DNA from: Cardinalis cardinalis
Lineage: Eukaryota; Chordata; Aves; Passeriformes; Cardinalidae
Assembly (NCBI GenBank): GCA_014549065.1
Contig: JACDOX010000007.1
Location: 3,098,141-3,162,140, forward strand
Length of the DNA: 64,000 nt
Direction of reading: 5' to 3'
Part shown: positions 21,626-35,900 of the stretch, piece after piece
How positions within the stretch are numbered: the first letter of the stretch is position 1
Layout: each line of letters opens with the position of its first letter
The notes under the pieces: generated by a model
Told to the model about the DNA's origin: nothing
Seen by the model: the letters and a program-made list of their open reading frames with translations, nothing else
Database searches by the model: none
Made by a program: the position numbers and the translations under genes

Positions 21626-24600
21626 CTTGACTTCATCTTNAAAGCTTTTTAGGTAACATCAAAATAAACCAGCTTCTAGCGACATTCCAGAACAGACACC
21701 TCCCATTACTGTCCAAGTCATATTGCAGAGCTGGTCTCCAGGAATGTTCCTGAGGGCACTGTGATCCTTGTAAGCCACATGGAACAAACAAGTCTTGAAT
21801 TCTGGGTGGTGGGTCTGATTGACACCTTCATTTTTAANTGATACCCACCACCCCATCCAAACATTCGATGACTGACAGGTATAAAAGCTCCAGACATCTC
21901 TCAGTGGCAAATACTTCAAGGTGAATTATGAAGAAATCAGATAAGCAAAAGGATGTGACTTGTGCCAAGATTAGAGCCAGTCAATTCTAATCTCTTCTGT
22001 ACTGAGTGAATCATGATGGCAGTTCCTTCTTGATAAGCCATCCTGCATTACGATGTAAAGTGGTAAAATAGTCCTGCTTTGCTGGTGGTTGTCAGCCTTT
22101 GGGATGGAATTGGAAGTGGAAGTATGTGAACATGGCTTTTGTGCTTTTGTAAAAATGTGCATTTTTCACATGGGAAGTATTAATCCTAAAGCAGCCATCA
22201 ATGTCACACAGCCAGCCCCATCTACCCACTAGGCCATCATGCTGTACTACTCACACAAGGGATGTGACATAGGGACTTCCTTTTCACAGAAGGCAAGCTC
22301 TGTGTTTCCTAAACAAAGTGTTCCTGCATAATGTCCCCAAAATAAGTATCCACCACAGCATAAATATCAATGCNTACACAAAATCAAGGGAAAACTAATA
22401 CTCTAAAAAAATNAAACATCAAGAAAACAATATGTATTCCATGGACTGAAATAAATGTTTTTAGATTTAGCACACTTCTATGAACATTACCAGGTGAAGC
22501 TGTAACCAGTGAGCAATCTTGCTGTGTGAGAGCATTAAATACACTGCAGTGTGCCTGTTTGGATGTGGTTACATTGCTGTCCCTTGCCACAGAGTTCAGG
22601 AACAGCCAGCGCATAGATATCCCTGTTGAGGTCATTGTGATGACTTTTATAANGGGTTCTGCTGCTGTGCCAGCTGGTGTCCTGCACGTGGGAGTCTCCG
22701 CCTTTGAAATGGCAGACTCCTGATGGCTTTCTAAAAATACATTCTTCTCAGCCCTGGAGCCCCGGGGATGGTTCTTGTCTCTAATTCATCTCTTCTCAGG
22801 GAANAGGAGGCCGTTTGCTGGGGGCCAGCTAACTGCAGGCTGGTCTTTTAGACCTCTGCATTCCACACATGTCCCTCAGACCATGCTTTCTGCAGCAACT
22901 CCGTGCAGATCTCACTAGGATTTTAAAGACAAGAAATTACAGTTATTTTTGGAACTTCCTGTACATTACCACTGCTTTGTTAGGGTTATGGGCAAATCAC
23001 ACTTTCACATTGAGATAATTTACTTAGTAGAAAGAAGGACATGTTAGTAATGATATAGATTTTTTTCATCACAAAAATAGGTAATGATCACAGAGCTGGC
23101 ACTCAGAAAATACTGATTCTATGGTAGATTTTATCTCCTTCCTCTCCTGTGGATCAGGAGTGACTATTTTTGGCTTTCTTTCTGCTATAATAATCACCTG
23201 TCCCAAATGTNTGAATCAGGTAAGGAACTGAAACTGCAGACAGCCTGGGCAGGTGAACAGGAGCCCTCAGAACAAAACAATGAGGAATCTATTTTCACAA
23301 ATCCTTGATTTTTAAACACATTTCAAGTCAGTACTTGAAGCCATTTTCCCAGGAAGAAGATCTCATCACTTCTGTCTATTAAAGTGATAAGTAAAGAAAT
23401 TGTTTGATAATATGTCACAACGTTAAGGAAACAAACACTATTAACCTTTCTCTAAAGCCATTCCTCAAAAAATACATTGTTTACATAGGAAGTTTCATAG
23501 GAAACTGATAATTATTGGCACTGATAATAAAAAGTCGAAGTGTCCAGTAGCCCAAGCCTGGTATTCCTGGACATCCCACATGCTTGCACTGCAATTAATC
23601 TCTGGTTTTAGTGAAAAATTCTTCAGACTTGAAAACGTGACCAGAAGCAGAAGCTCGCTTTTAAACTCAGGTTAAAAAACAGCAAACCAAAGAATTTTAT
23701 GCACAGCAGAACAAAGNCGATCACTTGAGGACAGTATAAAATTCTTTATGCATATGAAGAATAAAATATATTTCTCTGAGCTGGATGCAGCTTTCTTATG
23801 AGGCTAACTCTGTCGTTTGTGAGTGGGAGCACATACATCACTCTACAATATAAATGGCCTAAAAGCACAAAGCTGGGAGCAAATCTTGATTCTCACATGA
23901 CAAAAGTAAGAGATGCTACAGAAAGAATTGAGCTTTCCTAACAATGAACTGGGAACTTCATCAGGAGATGATAAATAGTAGTATCCTAAGCCTATTCAAC
24001 TTTTTTTTTACTTCCTACAGCATTCCTTCTACAGTATTTCTGATTTTAAGAAGCGNCAACAACCATCAGTAAGTCTTTTAGCTGCAGGGCGTGCAGCTCC
24101 CGTNGCTTTTTCCATAATTTGTAGTTTAGCACCACCTTCCTAGACACCAGAGAATGGCAGCTTTGCACTGCCAGAACATTTTGCTTGAAAGCCTTAGAAC
24201 AAAAAGGGAAGTGCAGAGAAAGGTGGTTATTTNCCTATCTGTTTTAATTACTAGACCTTTTTTTTAACAAGATAGCTCTGTCCTCAGCAATTTTTGCAGC
24301 TCATAAGTTTTCAGAAACCATCCCACAGACTAGTGCTCCCTGTAGCACTTCATTTATGGCCCTATAGCTGTGGCTCTGTGCTGTCACAATTTCAGGGCCC
24401 ATCGCTTTTGTTTCCAAGTCATGAAAACTGAAGTTTCTAATGTTAAATCTATTCTATGCTGAATATAGTGTATTTTAATGTTTAAAAATGAGCCTGTGAA
24501 TGCTTGATATGAACATGGTACTTTCACTCAACATTAGTAGGCAACTTTCAACCTCTTTTCTGCACTTCATGATAAATAGCTGTTAAGGAGAGAGTTTTGA

Positions 24601-24702
24601 TGTCCCATTGAAAAAAACCAGAATTGACAATGGTAGTCTGTAGCCTCATAGTCCAAGATATAAATATTTTCTTCCATAATCGAAGGAGTTGGTAAGAAAA
24701 AT

Positions 24703-24740
24703 GGTCAGGGTGACAGACACAGGTCAGGGTAACTGACCTG
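24703..24740. promoter_or_regulatory. Cluster of nuclear-receptor-like half-sites
   Basis: GGTCAGGGTGACA at 24703-24715 differs at one base from the palindromic oestrogen response element GGTCAnnnTGACC. Five bases later, AGGTCA (24721-24726) and TGACCT (24734-24739) form an inverted repeat with a 7-bp spacer. Four half-sites in 38 bp is unusual for this AT-rich spacer, but function is only inferred. Confidence 0.35.
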
Positions 24741-27700
24741 TATTGGTGTCAAAGACAAACCCATACCTCAAAGAAAATTTGTGCAAAGCATGTAGATTTT
24801 TTTTTTTAATTCATTCTTCAATTTTCCTTTTTTGTGTGTTCCCCAGCATGCCCTCAATTGCATGGGATATGTCCAGGATCAGCTACCCAAGAATAAGCTT
24901 AATCACAAAATTACCTTACAGTCACCCCCTGCAAAACCCCCTCCTAGGCTGATCTCCTTATCTTGTGACCCAGAAGCTGCAAATACCCACCATGACATGA
25001 CCTGTTTTGGAAAAGTCTCATATATTGATCCCTGAAAACAGTCCAGAGNTCTGTGTGCTTGGTGCTTGGCTTGGTGCTTCCCAGCAGCACTGTATGAGAA
25101 AGTCCCAGGAGGTGCTTCCTAAGAAGTGGTCACAAAATTCTGGGTGGCACGTCACCACCTCCCCATGCTTCTCAGGACAGCCCAGTGGCTGAGCTGCTCA
25201 CTGCCATGTTGGATCCTGAAGCTCCATCCCTTCTAAAGCCTTTGCTTGCCTCTCTACTTTATTCACCAACGAGAAAACACTTTTATTGCTGGGGAGGCCT
25301 CTTTGGCATTTTGTTCCTTCATTTCTTTGCCTNTGCAATCACTCAAGTGTAATTTGGCTGTGAATGTAAAACAACCCATCATTTTTGTGTCTTTGAGGGA
25401 GGAAAAACCCCCATGATATTGCATATTAAGCAACATTTTCCCTGCTAGATATCCACCCTTCTATCACACACTTACTTTCCCAAAATCAGTACCTCAGTGG
25501 CAAATGATGGCAGTTTAAATTAAAGCAGTGAGTTGAGAAATGGACACTCATTTAATATCTGGTGACTGTGGGCAGCAACACAGACAGAAAAGTAAATAAT
25601 AAGAAAGGAGCTACAGGTGTCAGCCTTTAAAAATCTTCCCTGAATTCCACATGTGAATGGGGTAAGGTTTCTGGAGGCTAACTCAAAAAAAATGCGGGTG
25701 AATTAGTCTTTTAAGGTGTATTAGTTTAATTCCTTTACACTTTTATCTGGATATTCTCATTCAGAATTAAAAAAAAAAACCTAAAGTGGCCTTAATTTAA
25801 TTTATTTAATTTCCAAAACAGAACTAAAGCAGATTGAATTAAGGAAACTGAAATTCTGGCTAGGAGTGTCCATGTAATACTTTTTAATGCAGTTTAATTC
25901 TTGACTTTTCAAATTCACATCTTTAATTTGTTGGGGGTGCTTTTCCAGTGCAGCCCTGAAAAGCCAAAAACCAAATGCATTACTGAGAAGAATGTCATGA
26001 TAGTCTGCAATGCTAAACAAATATATATTAATTTTTGTTGTGGTTAATTACAAATATTTCCACAGACACTGCTACTCAGTAGAGGCAACTGCATCAACAC
26101 ATGCAACTGTGTGCTCATACGGCCCAAATTTTTGATGCTTCTGTTAAAATTTGAATTTTACTGTAATTGCACCTGGAGTTTGCATAGAAAATGTGTTATT
26201 TAAGAGTATTTTTCAACTGTACATGATGTTTACCTTTGCAGGAACTACTCATTTCTATGCAAACTTGCCCAGTATAAACAGATTCGCTCCTATTCAGCAG
26301 AGAAACTGGTTTTAGTTGTCTGTAATTCCATGGTTGTCCAGACCTTCTCAGATAGCACTCATTATCTCTAAAACCCTTCTGAGATTCTCCAGTATCAGAT
26401 CCAGACCAGCCACAGTGTAGGACAGGGAGCTTAATCGAAAAAGCCGTGGGGATGACTCGAGCATCATGGCATTTTCTAGTCATAATATTTATATCCCCAG
26501 TTCCTGAAGCTGATTTTGGTAAGCTCTGGCTTCTCTTTGTAAGGAGAAGTTCTGTCAGCAGGTATCTCAGAGGTGTTGGCACTGGATGATAAAGCCCTTT
26601 ACAGCTGTGGTCCATTAAAAGTCAGTCTTGGCAAGCGCAGCCAGTGCAGTAGGCAGCCACCCTGGGCGGGTAGTAAGTACTTCATCTTCCTCCCCATCTT
26701 CCTTCACACACAGCATTGCTGGCAGTGCCAGAGGCCACACAACAGCAGCACCTGGGGACTCTGGGGTATTGTGAAAGAGGAGCCTGGAGAAGGATCTGTG
26801 AGCTGCCCATGAGCAGGAGTTATGGACTTCAGTCACTTTGATTTAATGCTTTTCTTCAGTGTAGTCCATCTCTTCTCATGAATGACAGATGAGGAAGTCA
26901 AACTGTTGTGAGCAGTGAGATATGTCTGCCTCAAATGTACTGGCCTGGTGAAGACATTTGTTTGCCAAGCAGTTTTCCATCTTTCAGGTAAGTGAACTTC
27001 CCAATTAGCTCCTGAGCCTGGTATTTGCGTGAAAATCATTCCACTAACGATGTTTTCTATGTCTCCAGCTGCTGCACTTCAAATTTGATGGCATTGTGTG
27101 TTGTTAGAAATTTGAACAGAACAAAAAGCATACAGAGAGAACAGAAGGCACACAGAATTAGCAATTATTGTTTGATGAATACAGAATGATAGCGCCAGCT
27201 ATAAAAGCTAAAAAAGTTGTGCTTACAGTTCTTTAACAACTTGGAATTAAATTTTACACAATGAGCATCTGTTATCAGCTGATTTTCCCTCACACTCCAA
27301 GAGCTTCAGTCAAGATAGTTTGCCCATTTCTGGGGCCAAGGCTGTGGAAAAAATGTGTCACTGTTTTTCTTCTGCCTGATGTAAAGTACCAATACCTTCT
27401 ACCAGCTCCAGNAACCTCAGATTTGATGTAGGTGTTTGGATTTTCCTGCATACAGTTTGTGCAGCAGAAATCTGCACTTTTATTCCCATGAAAATCCAGG
27501 CAAATATTTTCCAATAAATAAAGAAATGATGATTGCACTTGTCTGCTTTGCACAGACCAAGGCCAAAGCCTCCTGGCTGTGGTTATTCCCCAGCACCCGG
27601 GACAGGGCAGCTACCAAATGCCTTGGGGCGCTCAAGCCCAAGCACCTCAGGGTGACCATGCCCCATGCTGCTGGGTCATATCCATGTGGATGTCCTGCTG

Positions 27701-28230
27701 GGCAGCAGGAGATCCCCTGGAGCTTTGTAAATAGCCTTTCTCTAGCATCTCACCCTTTCCTACAGCATTTATAGCCAGCAGCAGGGAATAGCTTTTCTGT
27801 GAATTGGAGGGCAATAAAAGTGCTGAACAGCTATAAAACAAGTGTCAGAAAATGACATCAGAGAAGAGCCAGGTGCAGTAAGATGCTGGAGACATGCTCT
27901 TTGTCTCTCCTGGTCTGCCACAACAAAATTTAAATGTGGCTTTGGGTGATTCCTTCAAGCTGTAAAAAGCATTGTAGTCATCTTCTGACTTATGGTGAGT
28001 GGTGGGAGAAAGAGGGGTTATACTGTAACTGCTTTGGACTACACATTTATTTCAGAGTGATTCTAGGGATAGAATTAAATGACATAGTGTTTCTAGGATA
28101 TCTGAGTAAACCTGATTCTTGTCTTAGTGTCTGTTTTAGCTCCATGGCATTCTGTGTCCACAGCTATTGGACACAACATAGAAATTCTGCAAGATACAAA
28201 ATAGTCCATTCCCCAAGGTGGAGCTAAGCA

Positions 28231-29466
28231 AAGAAGTGAAGAACCCAATGGAATGCTATATCTTTTTGGATGCAGTTATGGGAATGACACCTTTAAGGAA
28301 TTCAAGNAGCCANATAAGTTCAGTCAGAACTATACACTGTGCTCTCCCCAGTATGTGTCTACTGGTGGCAGACAGAGGAGCAGCCTCCCTGCTCCTAGTA
28401 CTCATTCCCAGTTTGAAAAATACCCAGCTCGGGGCAGCTCACTGCCACACACTGTTGGAAAACATGGNCTAGAGTGGGTGGGTCTCTGGTGTTGAAAATA
28501 ATAAAAAAAANCGAAGTCTTGGAGAGCATCTGAATGTTTATTGAGGGCAAGAGCCAGTAAAACACCAAGCTGGCCAATGTGCTCTGCCAGTGCAGCTTCC
28601 AGCTGGGCACTGTGCCTCCCCTCTTGGCCTGGTGCTGTGGCAGTGGTGCTGTGAGGGGCCATGTACTCTTTACAGTGGCTGTCTGCTGGCTCCAAGAACA
28701 GGAGCAGCTGGAATGACAGAGCGGGCACATGGCTCTCTGTCTGGCCCAGTGCTGGGTGCAGGCAGAGCAGAACCCATGGAGCCAGAAGGGCACACAGGCT
28801 GTCCTCAACATCTTCAGGGAGAGGGGGCATTGATGGCTCCTCCAGGCCTGCCTGTGGCTCCTGCTGCTGTTCCTTGCTCCTGCAGGCCTGGCTCAGTGGT
28901 GCCCAATGCCCTGTCCTGCCAAGAGAGTCATGCAGAGTGCTGGAGCTTTTCTGGTGCTGAGAAAAGAAGAGGAGAGAAAAGCCCAGAGAGCTGTGGGGGA
29001 AGCCCACATGGATGTCCTCAGCAAAACCCCAGCTTCCAAGCCACCTGGGGTGAGATGCCTGGGGAAAACTGTGGTCAATTGTCAGGNGGGACCTGAGAGG
29101 AGAGATGGAGCCTCCAAGCCCCCAAAGCACCGTGCTCTTCACCAGACACCAGCAGGATTAGCCTTGCCTTCAGCACGTGCCTTCAGGAGGTGTCAGAAAA
29201 NCTGGGCAATGTTCAGTGCTACTGAAATCCCTGGCACTCTTCCTGGTATGTCTGGTCCCAGGGCAGGCACCAAGGGTTCTACACAGCCCTGCACAGCTTA
29301 GTAGAGGAGCTGAACATGCTGGAAGTGGGTTTGAACCTCAGGGTCAATGTGTGATATGGGGCCAGTGTACTAAAGATGGACACCTGGAAAACAGGCAGCC
29401 CAACACTACAGTGGGGGAGCCCTGGTGAGCTCCTGAGTGCCAATGGAGGGAGCACCCCAATGATGC
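28231..29466. other. GC-rich block of unknown origin, possibly an old retroelement
   Basis: A conspicuously GC-rich stretch (mainly 28540-29450) inside an AT-rich spacer. The minus strand is open for 246 codons (29142-28402) and the plus strand for 168 codons (28590-29096). A minus-strand AATAAA at 28542-28537 comes shortly before a T-rich run. It abuts the minus-strand LTR at 29467-29828, so it could be the remnant interior of that element. I see no gag, pol or env motif and no known cellular domain. Confidence 0.35.
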
Positions 29467-29828
29467 TGTTGAGTCAGGGACAGAAAGAAAGACTTCAGTC
29501 TCCAGGTTAATCAGAAGGCTCAAGAAGAATCTTTATTAGCAAGAAGCAGCGAGCTTTATAACTTGCTAAGTGGGACTGGATTGNTCTCAAAGTAGAAAAC
29601 ATCTCACATTATTGGTGGCTATGAATAGCACACTGTGAAGAACCATAACTATAAACAATGGTTACAGAAAGAGAGATAATATTTGTTTGAATTCTTTCAT
29701 CTAGGATTCCCAGGCTCAGCCTGGGAGAAATTGCCTCTGTTCTTTCTTTGACTGAACTGAGTATATCCACACCCCANCTCAGCTTTTCCAAGGGCTTCAC
29801 TGGGGGTAGAAGTTCCTGACCCTTGTCA
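29467..29828 (-). mobile_element. Retroviral LTR-like element
   Basis: On the minus strand TATAAA (29560-29555) is followed within about 20 bases by AATAAA (29537-29532). Then comes a U5-like stretch ending CTGACTCAACA at 29467. This tight TATA/poly(A) spacing is known from alpharetroviral and related avian LTRs. No target-site duplication was found, and the left end (near TGACAAGGG on the minus strand) is approximate. It may be a 5' LTR whose interior lies at lower coordinates, or a truncated solo LTR. Confidence 0.55.
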
Positions 29829-29852
29829 CTGAAGGGAAATGCTCTGAGATGA

Positions 29853-29920
29853 CAGTTGAGGTTGGAAGGGACCTCTGGAGATCACCATGTCCAAGATCCC
29901 CACTAAAGCCACGTCAAGAT
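29853..29920 (-). mobile_element. Short CR1 3'-end fragment
   Basis: GTTGAGGTTGGAAGGGACCT and then CTGGAGATCACC match the well-known antisense 3' region of CR1 elements. Only about 70 bp is recognisable, next to the LTR-like element. Confidence 0.75.
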
Positions 29921-29923
29921 GTA

Positions 29924-32900
29924 AAAATACAGGTCTTAGAGAGAATTTACTTGAGACTAAAGAATTAGAGTTTCTATCTCATAAAATNTTTATCATATTC
30001 TGCCAGGTTCCTTTTTGGTCCTCGTGGTGCCGGTCTGCAATTGAGTGATGAACAAAAGTACAATTAATTGCTTTACTGGAAACAGCTCCTGCTATATTCA
30101 GCATTTATCCTTCATGAGCAGCAGCAGTTGTATGCTGTATGTGTCAATGAATTCTTCATCCACCAATGCTGAAGGCTGTGAACATTCTCAGTGTAAATTT
30201 GAAATAGACTAACACACACCCTGTTGAACTGGTTTTCCCACTTTTCTCTGTCTTCTGCTCTGTTACTACTTGCCCTGTTACTACTTCCATGCAGAACTGG
30301 TAAGAGCCAGCCTTCCCTGCATTCCCTTAATGCTTTGGCAGTGGTGGCTGTGGGTGTACTCAGCACCTGATGTGCTCACTCATATGTAAAAATATATGTT
30401 CATTCAATTGTTTCAGTGATACAACTATTTGTCTTTCTGCTACTACCTGAACTTCCATGGCCTGTGAAACTTATTTTCAGGCTTCTGTAAATAATATTCT
30501 TAGTAGCTATTAAAATTACTAATGTTTACATTATTATTTTTAAAGTTATCACCTCTGATTAGCACTTCAGAACTTAGTGAAGAACTGTGAAATATAAAAC
30601 TTCTAAACATTTCTATTTTCTGTCTACTCTAGAAGACCAGTATTTCAGTAACCTTTTTAATGAATATAAATGGATCTCTCATTATCTGCACTCCTGAGGC
30701 TTTGAAAGTGTTAGTAGAATTCTTAGGTCCAACCTTACCTATTCCAAAAATCCTTGTGTCCCTATATGTCTTTCTGTCTCCTTTGGGCCCCTGATGACTC
30801 TTTGAGACATGATGCATATATGAACTCTTCTTGTCTTCAGTGTTTTCAGTGAAAACTCCAACAAGGAAGATTCTTATTAAGGAAAAAATGTTACATTTCA
30901 AAGGACATTTCTAGATTTTACAGAAACCCAGAATTAAGACTGAAAAAACATTATACTTTTAGGAAAATGGAGCTTTATCAGCCACATCTTTTATGAAGTG
31001 GTTGTTGTTTTGTTCTTGTATCACAACCAAACACTGGCTATTCAATAATCATGGCTTAAGGCTCTTGAAAAACATTTTATATCCTTTTCCTTATTGATCT
31101 ATTTAGGCTTTGAATTACGTGCCAGTATGCTCTGATTTTCATCACAGTCACAAAGCCTACAAACTCATAAACTGAGAATCTTGGATAAATCACTTGACTC
31201 TAGAAATTGAAGATTTATATGCATCTGTTTAAAAAAAAAGTAGCACNGCAAGTAAAAGCCTATAAACTAAAGGGAAAGAAAATTTTATTACCTATTTCTA
31301 ATCAAATTCAAGGAGTAGACAAGAAAATAAAGGAGGAAAACTAGATTNGATACTTTAAGTCTTTCTTTTTTCTGTCAGAACTCTTGGTAGATAAGATGAG
31401 GATTATTTACAGCTGAAAGTATAGTTTAATTGTTTAATCTTCATTGTTGTGGTTCCACTAAGAGCTCCTAGTCACATGTGTTGGCCATGAAACATGTATG
31501 TCTTGGAGAACACCGGAAAATTGTATGGCAATTCCTAAAAAAAAAAGTAAAGCAAGGTTTCTTACTTCAGATAGAAGTACAGAAAATCTAAGCTCAGTTC
31601 ACTGGAAATGGGAAAGTCTCTTCCCTTTTGTTGTTTCTTTAGAATTTATAAGATTCAGAGGAAGGCTTGAGTTTAATGACAGCAGAAGGGATCCTAACAA
31701 CCCTACACAGTGATGTCTGCTGCCTCAGATCTGCTGATGCTCCATTTTGAGGGGGATTGATCACCACATAAAAATCAGTCCTGTGAATTATGACTTTGCT
31801 TCAAAACTGTTTTGTGGTTATCTATGCTTCCCACTACATTGTTGCAGTGTTGCAATGACAGATATTTTACTCTGAATGAAAAATGGATGAAAAGTAGCAG
31901 GAAATGCAGTTTCTTTGGTTTTTTCCCTGAACAATATCTTTTTTTCCTTCTCTATTCATAACCTAAGTTGTTCAGCTGATCTTTACAAAGAGCAGGTATA
32001 AGTTTTCATAGTGCTTTTGTGTACATCATGCCTCACTTTTTGCATAGCTTCAGTGACATACTATAAAATGGGAAGAATAACTTCCAAACAATGCTCACAA
32101 GTTTACCAACTTTCCCTGATAACCAGCAAATTTGGCTAGATTTCTAGTGATTTTTTTCCAATGCCATATGTCAACCAACTATGACTCATACCAAATTCAC
32201 ATAGCCCCTAAGAGGATAATATTAACTCTGGCTGAAGCTAAATAACTCAAAATCTTTGTCTGTGAGCAGGAAACAGATTCAACACAAATTTTTGTTAGAT
32301 TAACATAGCAANGAAGTGGCTACAGCAGGCAGAGGAATGAGCTGTTGTGTTGGATATGCCTCATGGTTTCTGAGAACTGAAAAAAATGTCCTTCAGAGCC
32401 TATGGGTATTACCACGGAATCAGTAGGTCATGGCAAAAATCCTACTGAATTAACTGAGCTATTGCTGATTGGATGGATGTTCCCAGGTATTTAAATGCTG
32501 ACTTCCTTGGAATTCATCCTGACAGNTCAGCCTGCAGGCACTGATCCTGAATAACACAGAAGAATTTACCATAGCTACATTGGCTGTGCAGTACATNTTG
32601 TGTACTGGAAGCATAATAATAAAATTGTGTTACATTGCACAATAGCCATAAAGAACATACACATGAAACCATAGTAACTATTGAGAGTTAACAATTTTTA
32701 ATCTTTCTCTGTTGTTCCAGTAAAGCAGAAGTTGCCTATTAGCTCAAGACACTCGCCTTTTTTCTAGCATAGCTGCAAAATATTTTAGTGTATCATCACA
32801 AAATTCAAAAGAAAGCGTATACTAGTTTAATGACCATATACTGAATATAGAGCTATGCAACAGTTCTTAATGCAATTCTTAGCCAGTAAGGAGAAAATGT

Positions 32901-35900
32901 TGACTATTAAGGGAAATCACAGTAGCCTTTAGCTCTTGTACAGTCCCCTGCTAATTTCTTGAAATACAGTCATTCATCTTTTCAATTAGTAAATACTTTA
33001 CTAAAACTGGAGTATTTTCACCAACACTATTATTTTTTACACCCACAACTTTAACTGCTATTGGTTTCCACAAGAAAGCCACGCAGCCAGCAGTCACTTG
33101 CCCTTATCTGTGATGCTGTGTAGCTCTGCAAGGCAGAGGGAAAGGGGAGCGTGCAGGAAAGTGAAGTGTTTGGTCTCCTGCTGCGGGTCTCCTGNTGGCC
33201 CCAGGATCCTTGGAGGCCACCAGAAAAAGATTAAATTCAATCTCCTCTCACTGTCTGAGTATCTTGATAGGCATTGTATAACTACACAGAGATTGAAGCT
33301 TATTAGGTGACAGCATTATAAAAAACAATATTGTAATGGGGTTCATTACTAAGGGGCTCACTCAGATTAACTTTTTTACTTCATCTTCCACTTGGCAGTT
33401 ATAATAAATGAAAACTCTACACTACCAATTACTGAACAGANATCTAATTAGTTTTATACCATACATTTCAATATTTTATTTACAATTGTGGCTGATGTGT
33501 AATGTCTNTTTTCCAAAGTAGTACCTGGGAATACCCTACCCCTCTATGANTAAACACTTGTANGAATTGCTTAGCTTTGCTACTAGANCANAGGAGCAGA
33601 GTGTTTAGCANATGTAAAGTGGTGTTTCACTGAAACATGTTTATGCAGAAAGTTGCAGCAAACAGGTACTGAAACTAGTCAGCCCCACTTCTGTACACTC
33701 AAATGGGGGTTAGAAAGAGCAAAAGACACATATGTGCTGAAGGCATATCCTTCCAGGATTATTGTGGCAGCATGAAAAACTAAGGATATATCTTTACAGC
33801 ATGGTACTGGGGAGATATCTGCAATAGCTGAGACATTGAAGCAGTATGTTCTGGCCCAGGCCAGATATCATGCTCCCTCAGCCCACAAACACTTCATACT
33901 ATATACTCTGTTAAAAAAATAATTTACTTCAGTTTAAGTCATCAGCACCCACAGAAACTGTGTTCAACAGCTTTGCTTTGGCTTTGCCCAAAAGCCCATG
34001 CTGACCCTGTATGGGACCTGTCACTTTTGCACAGTGCAGGGAGGACAACCNACAATGTTTCCTAAATTCATAGGCCAGACTACCTGAATGCCTGTGATTC
34101 AAATCACCATTGCTGCCCCCTGTCATNGTTTCATTGCTGACTTTTGCTCTCTTGTTCATACTGCCTTTGACCTCAGTGCCTAGACCTCCATTTGCTAAAC
34201 TCATATTTATAGGTAAAGAACCCACAGGACAGCACAAGGCCAGCACAACAGAACTGTGTCAGAGAAACATATGCAAAGCTCCCCAACACATCTGTGCACT
34301 CACCGGGATGCGTAGCCCCACAACAAAATCTGGAAATGCATGGGACTTGCCCACGCACACATCGGGTTATCATACTCATCTCCATACCCCACTTCTCTGC
34401 TCTGCAGGCACCAGCCACAGCAATTACTCAGTCTCTCCTGAGCATCTGTTCTCAGTGTGTATTTAGCTGCACAGGTTGCCAAGAATTTTAAACCCAGAGA
34501 CCTTTTGCTGTGTTTGCATCACAGAAGGTTTGTTATAGAAAGCCAGTGCGTGTACACCCACCCTTTCAGCTTCCACTGTATCCTGATATTGCAAACTGCT
34601 TCTGGACCTGAGAAGTCNTGGGAGAGACAGACTACTCTTATGAAAGTAATCTGAAGCTAACACATCCCACACCCACAGCCACCACTGCCAATACCAAACA
34701 ANTGGTAAATGAAAATAAATGAAAGGGAAGTGTGTTGAAAGTGAAATATTTGCAGATTGTTTATAAACAACANCTAGGGATTTTCCAGAGATGTAAAACA
34801 GGATCATCTTTTTCCTGAAGGAACTAATAAACAAGGGCAGAGAAACACCCTTAATATATATTTTATATATCAATATAAATATTTTTTATCATCAGAAGGA
34901 AAGTTGTTAAACAACTTCTGAATGCAGGCGAATTACCTTTCACCCAAAATTACCCTTACAAAATTTGTCATCACATACCATATTATTAACTGCCATGTTT
35001 AATAGGGAAAGAACATCTTGCTTTTAAATTCTACTAATTTAAAATTANTCAGTAGATCATCAGCTGCAATAGCAAAGGCCAGAGCAATGTTGTAAAATAA
35101 GTATTTTCCAAGGCTGCAAGAGAGATTTCCTGCAGAAACCTGAAGGNGAACTGCACAACAACAGTGCTGTTCTGTACCTTCTCTAGGACATACACAGTGT
35201 GGAACAGACATCAGAATCTGTCTTCTCCAAATGTCAGCAACCTCACTGCTTGCCTTGGTTTCATCTAGGATATCAACTTCTGATATGGTAAAAAATGTTC
35301 ACAGAAATGCTTTATGTGTATGAAAATGAGGTACAAGTATTAAGCAACTCATTCTTGCTACAAAACCCTACATGTATTTTTATTGCTGTTACTTTAANCA
35401 TTTTTCATCTGCTCGTACAGACTGTTTTCCCCCTGGGTCTTAAAGGAAACACTCTCCCAAAATTGCCATTAGCTCATATTGATCAGCAGCTTATAAAGGG
35501 GCCATTTGTGTAACTGAACTGCTGCAGTATCTGCTGCCATACTGCAAAGAAAGTTTGATGGTATTTTTCTCATCCGTGTCCCTGGAAGGTGATGCCTTGT
35601 CCTAGTTCACTCTGAGCTCCTGCCAAGGCCTGGGATNACAGTTTCAGAAGAGAATAAATCCCAAAGAAGAATTGCTGGCCTCTTTTTTTACATGATTGAT
35701 TTGATAGTTTGGGGCATGGAAACATATTCCCTTGTGTATTACTAGCAGAAAATTAATAGCCCCTTTCTTTTGCCATAAGAGCATTAGGTGCTTGCCTCAT
35801 GGATTCTGCTCATTTCTCAGCTTAATTAGCAGGAATGAGTTTAGATGAGAAGTACTTTGGATCCTAAACCTTAGCTGATGATTAATGCTTTTGGGAAATT

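Larger units (their letters stand above)
20581..28230. other. Intergenic spacer with AT-rich tracts
   Basis: Mostly AT-rich DNA without coding signal. It contains a TA-rich low-complexity tract at about 21500-21625, a cluster of nuclear-receptor-like half-sites at 24703-24740 and a 139-codon minus-strand open frame at 26196-26615 that resembles nothing I know. Confidence 0.65.

Noticed and set aside
28402..29142. 246-codon minus-strand frame as a real gene
   Set aside because: No recognisable domain, no splice or promoter context, two overlapping long frames on opposite strands (a GC-content effect), and a poly(A) signal inside the frame. Kept only as a finding.
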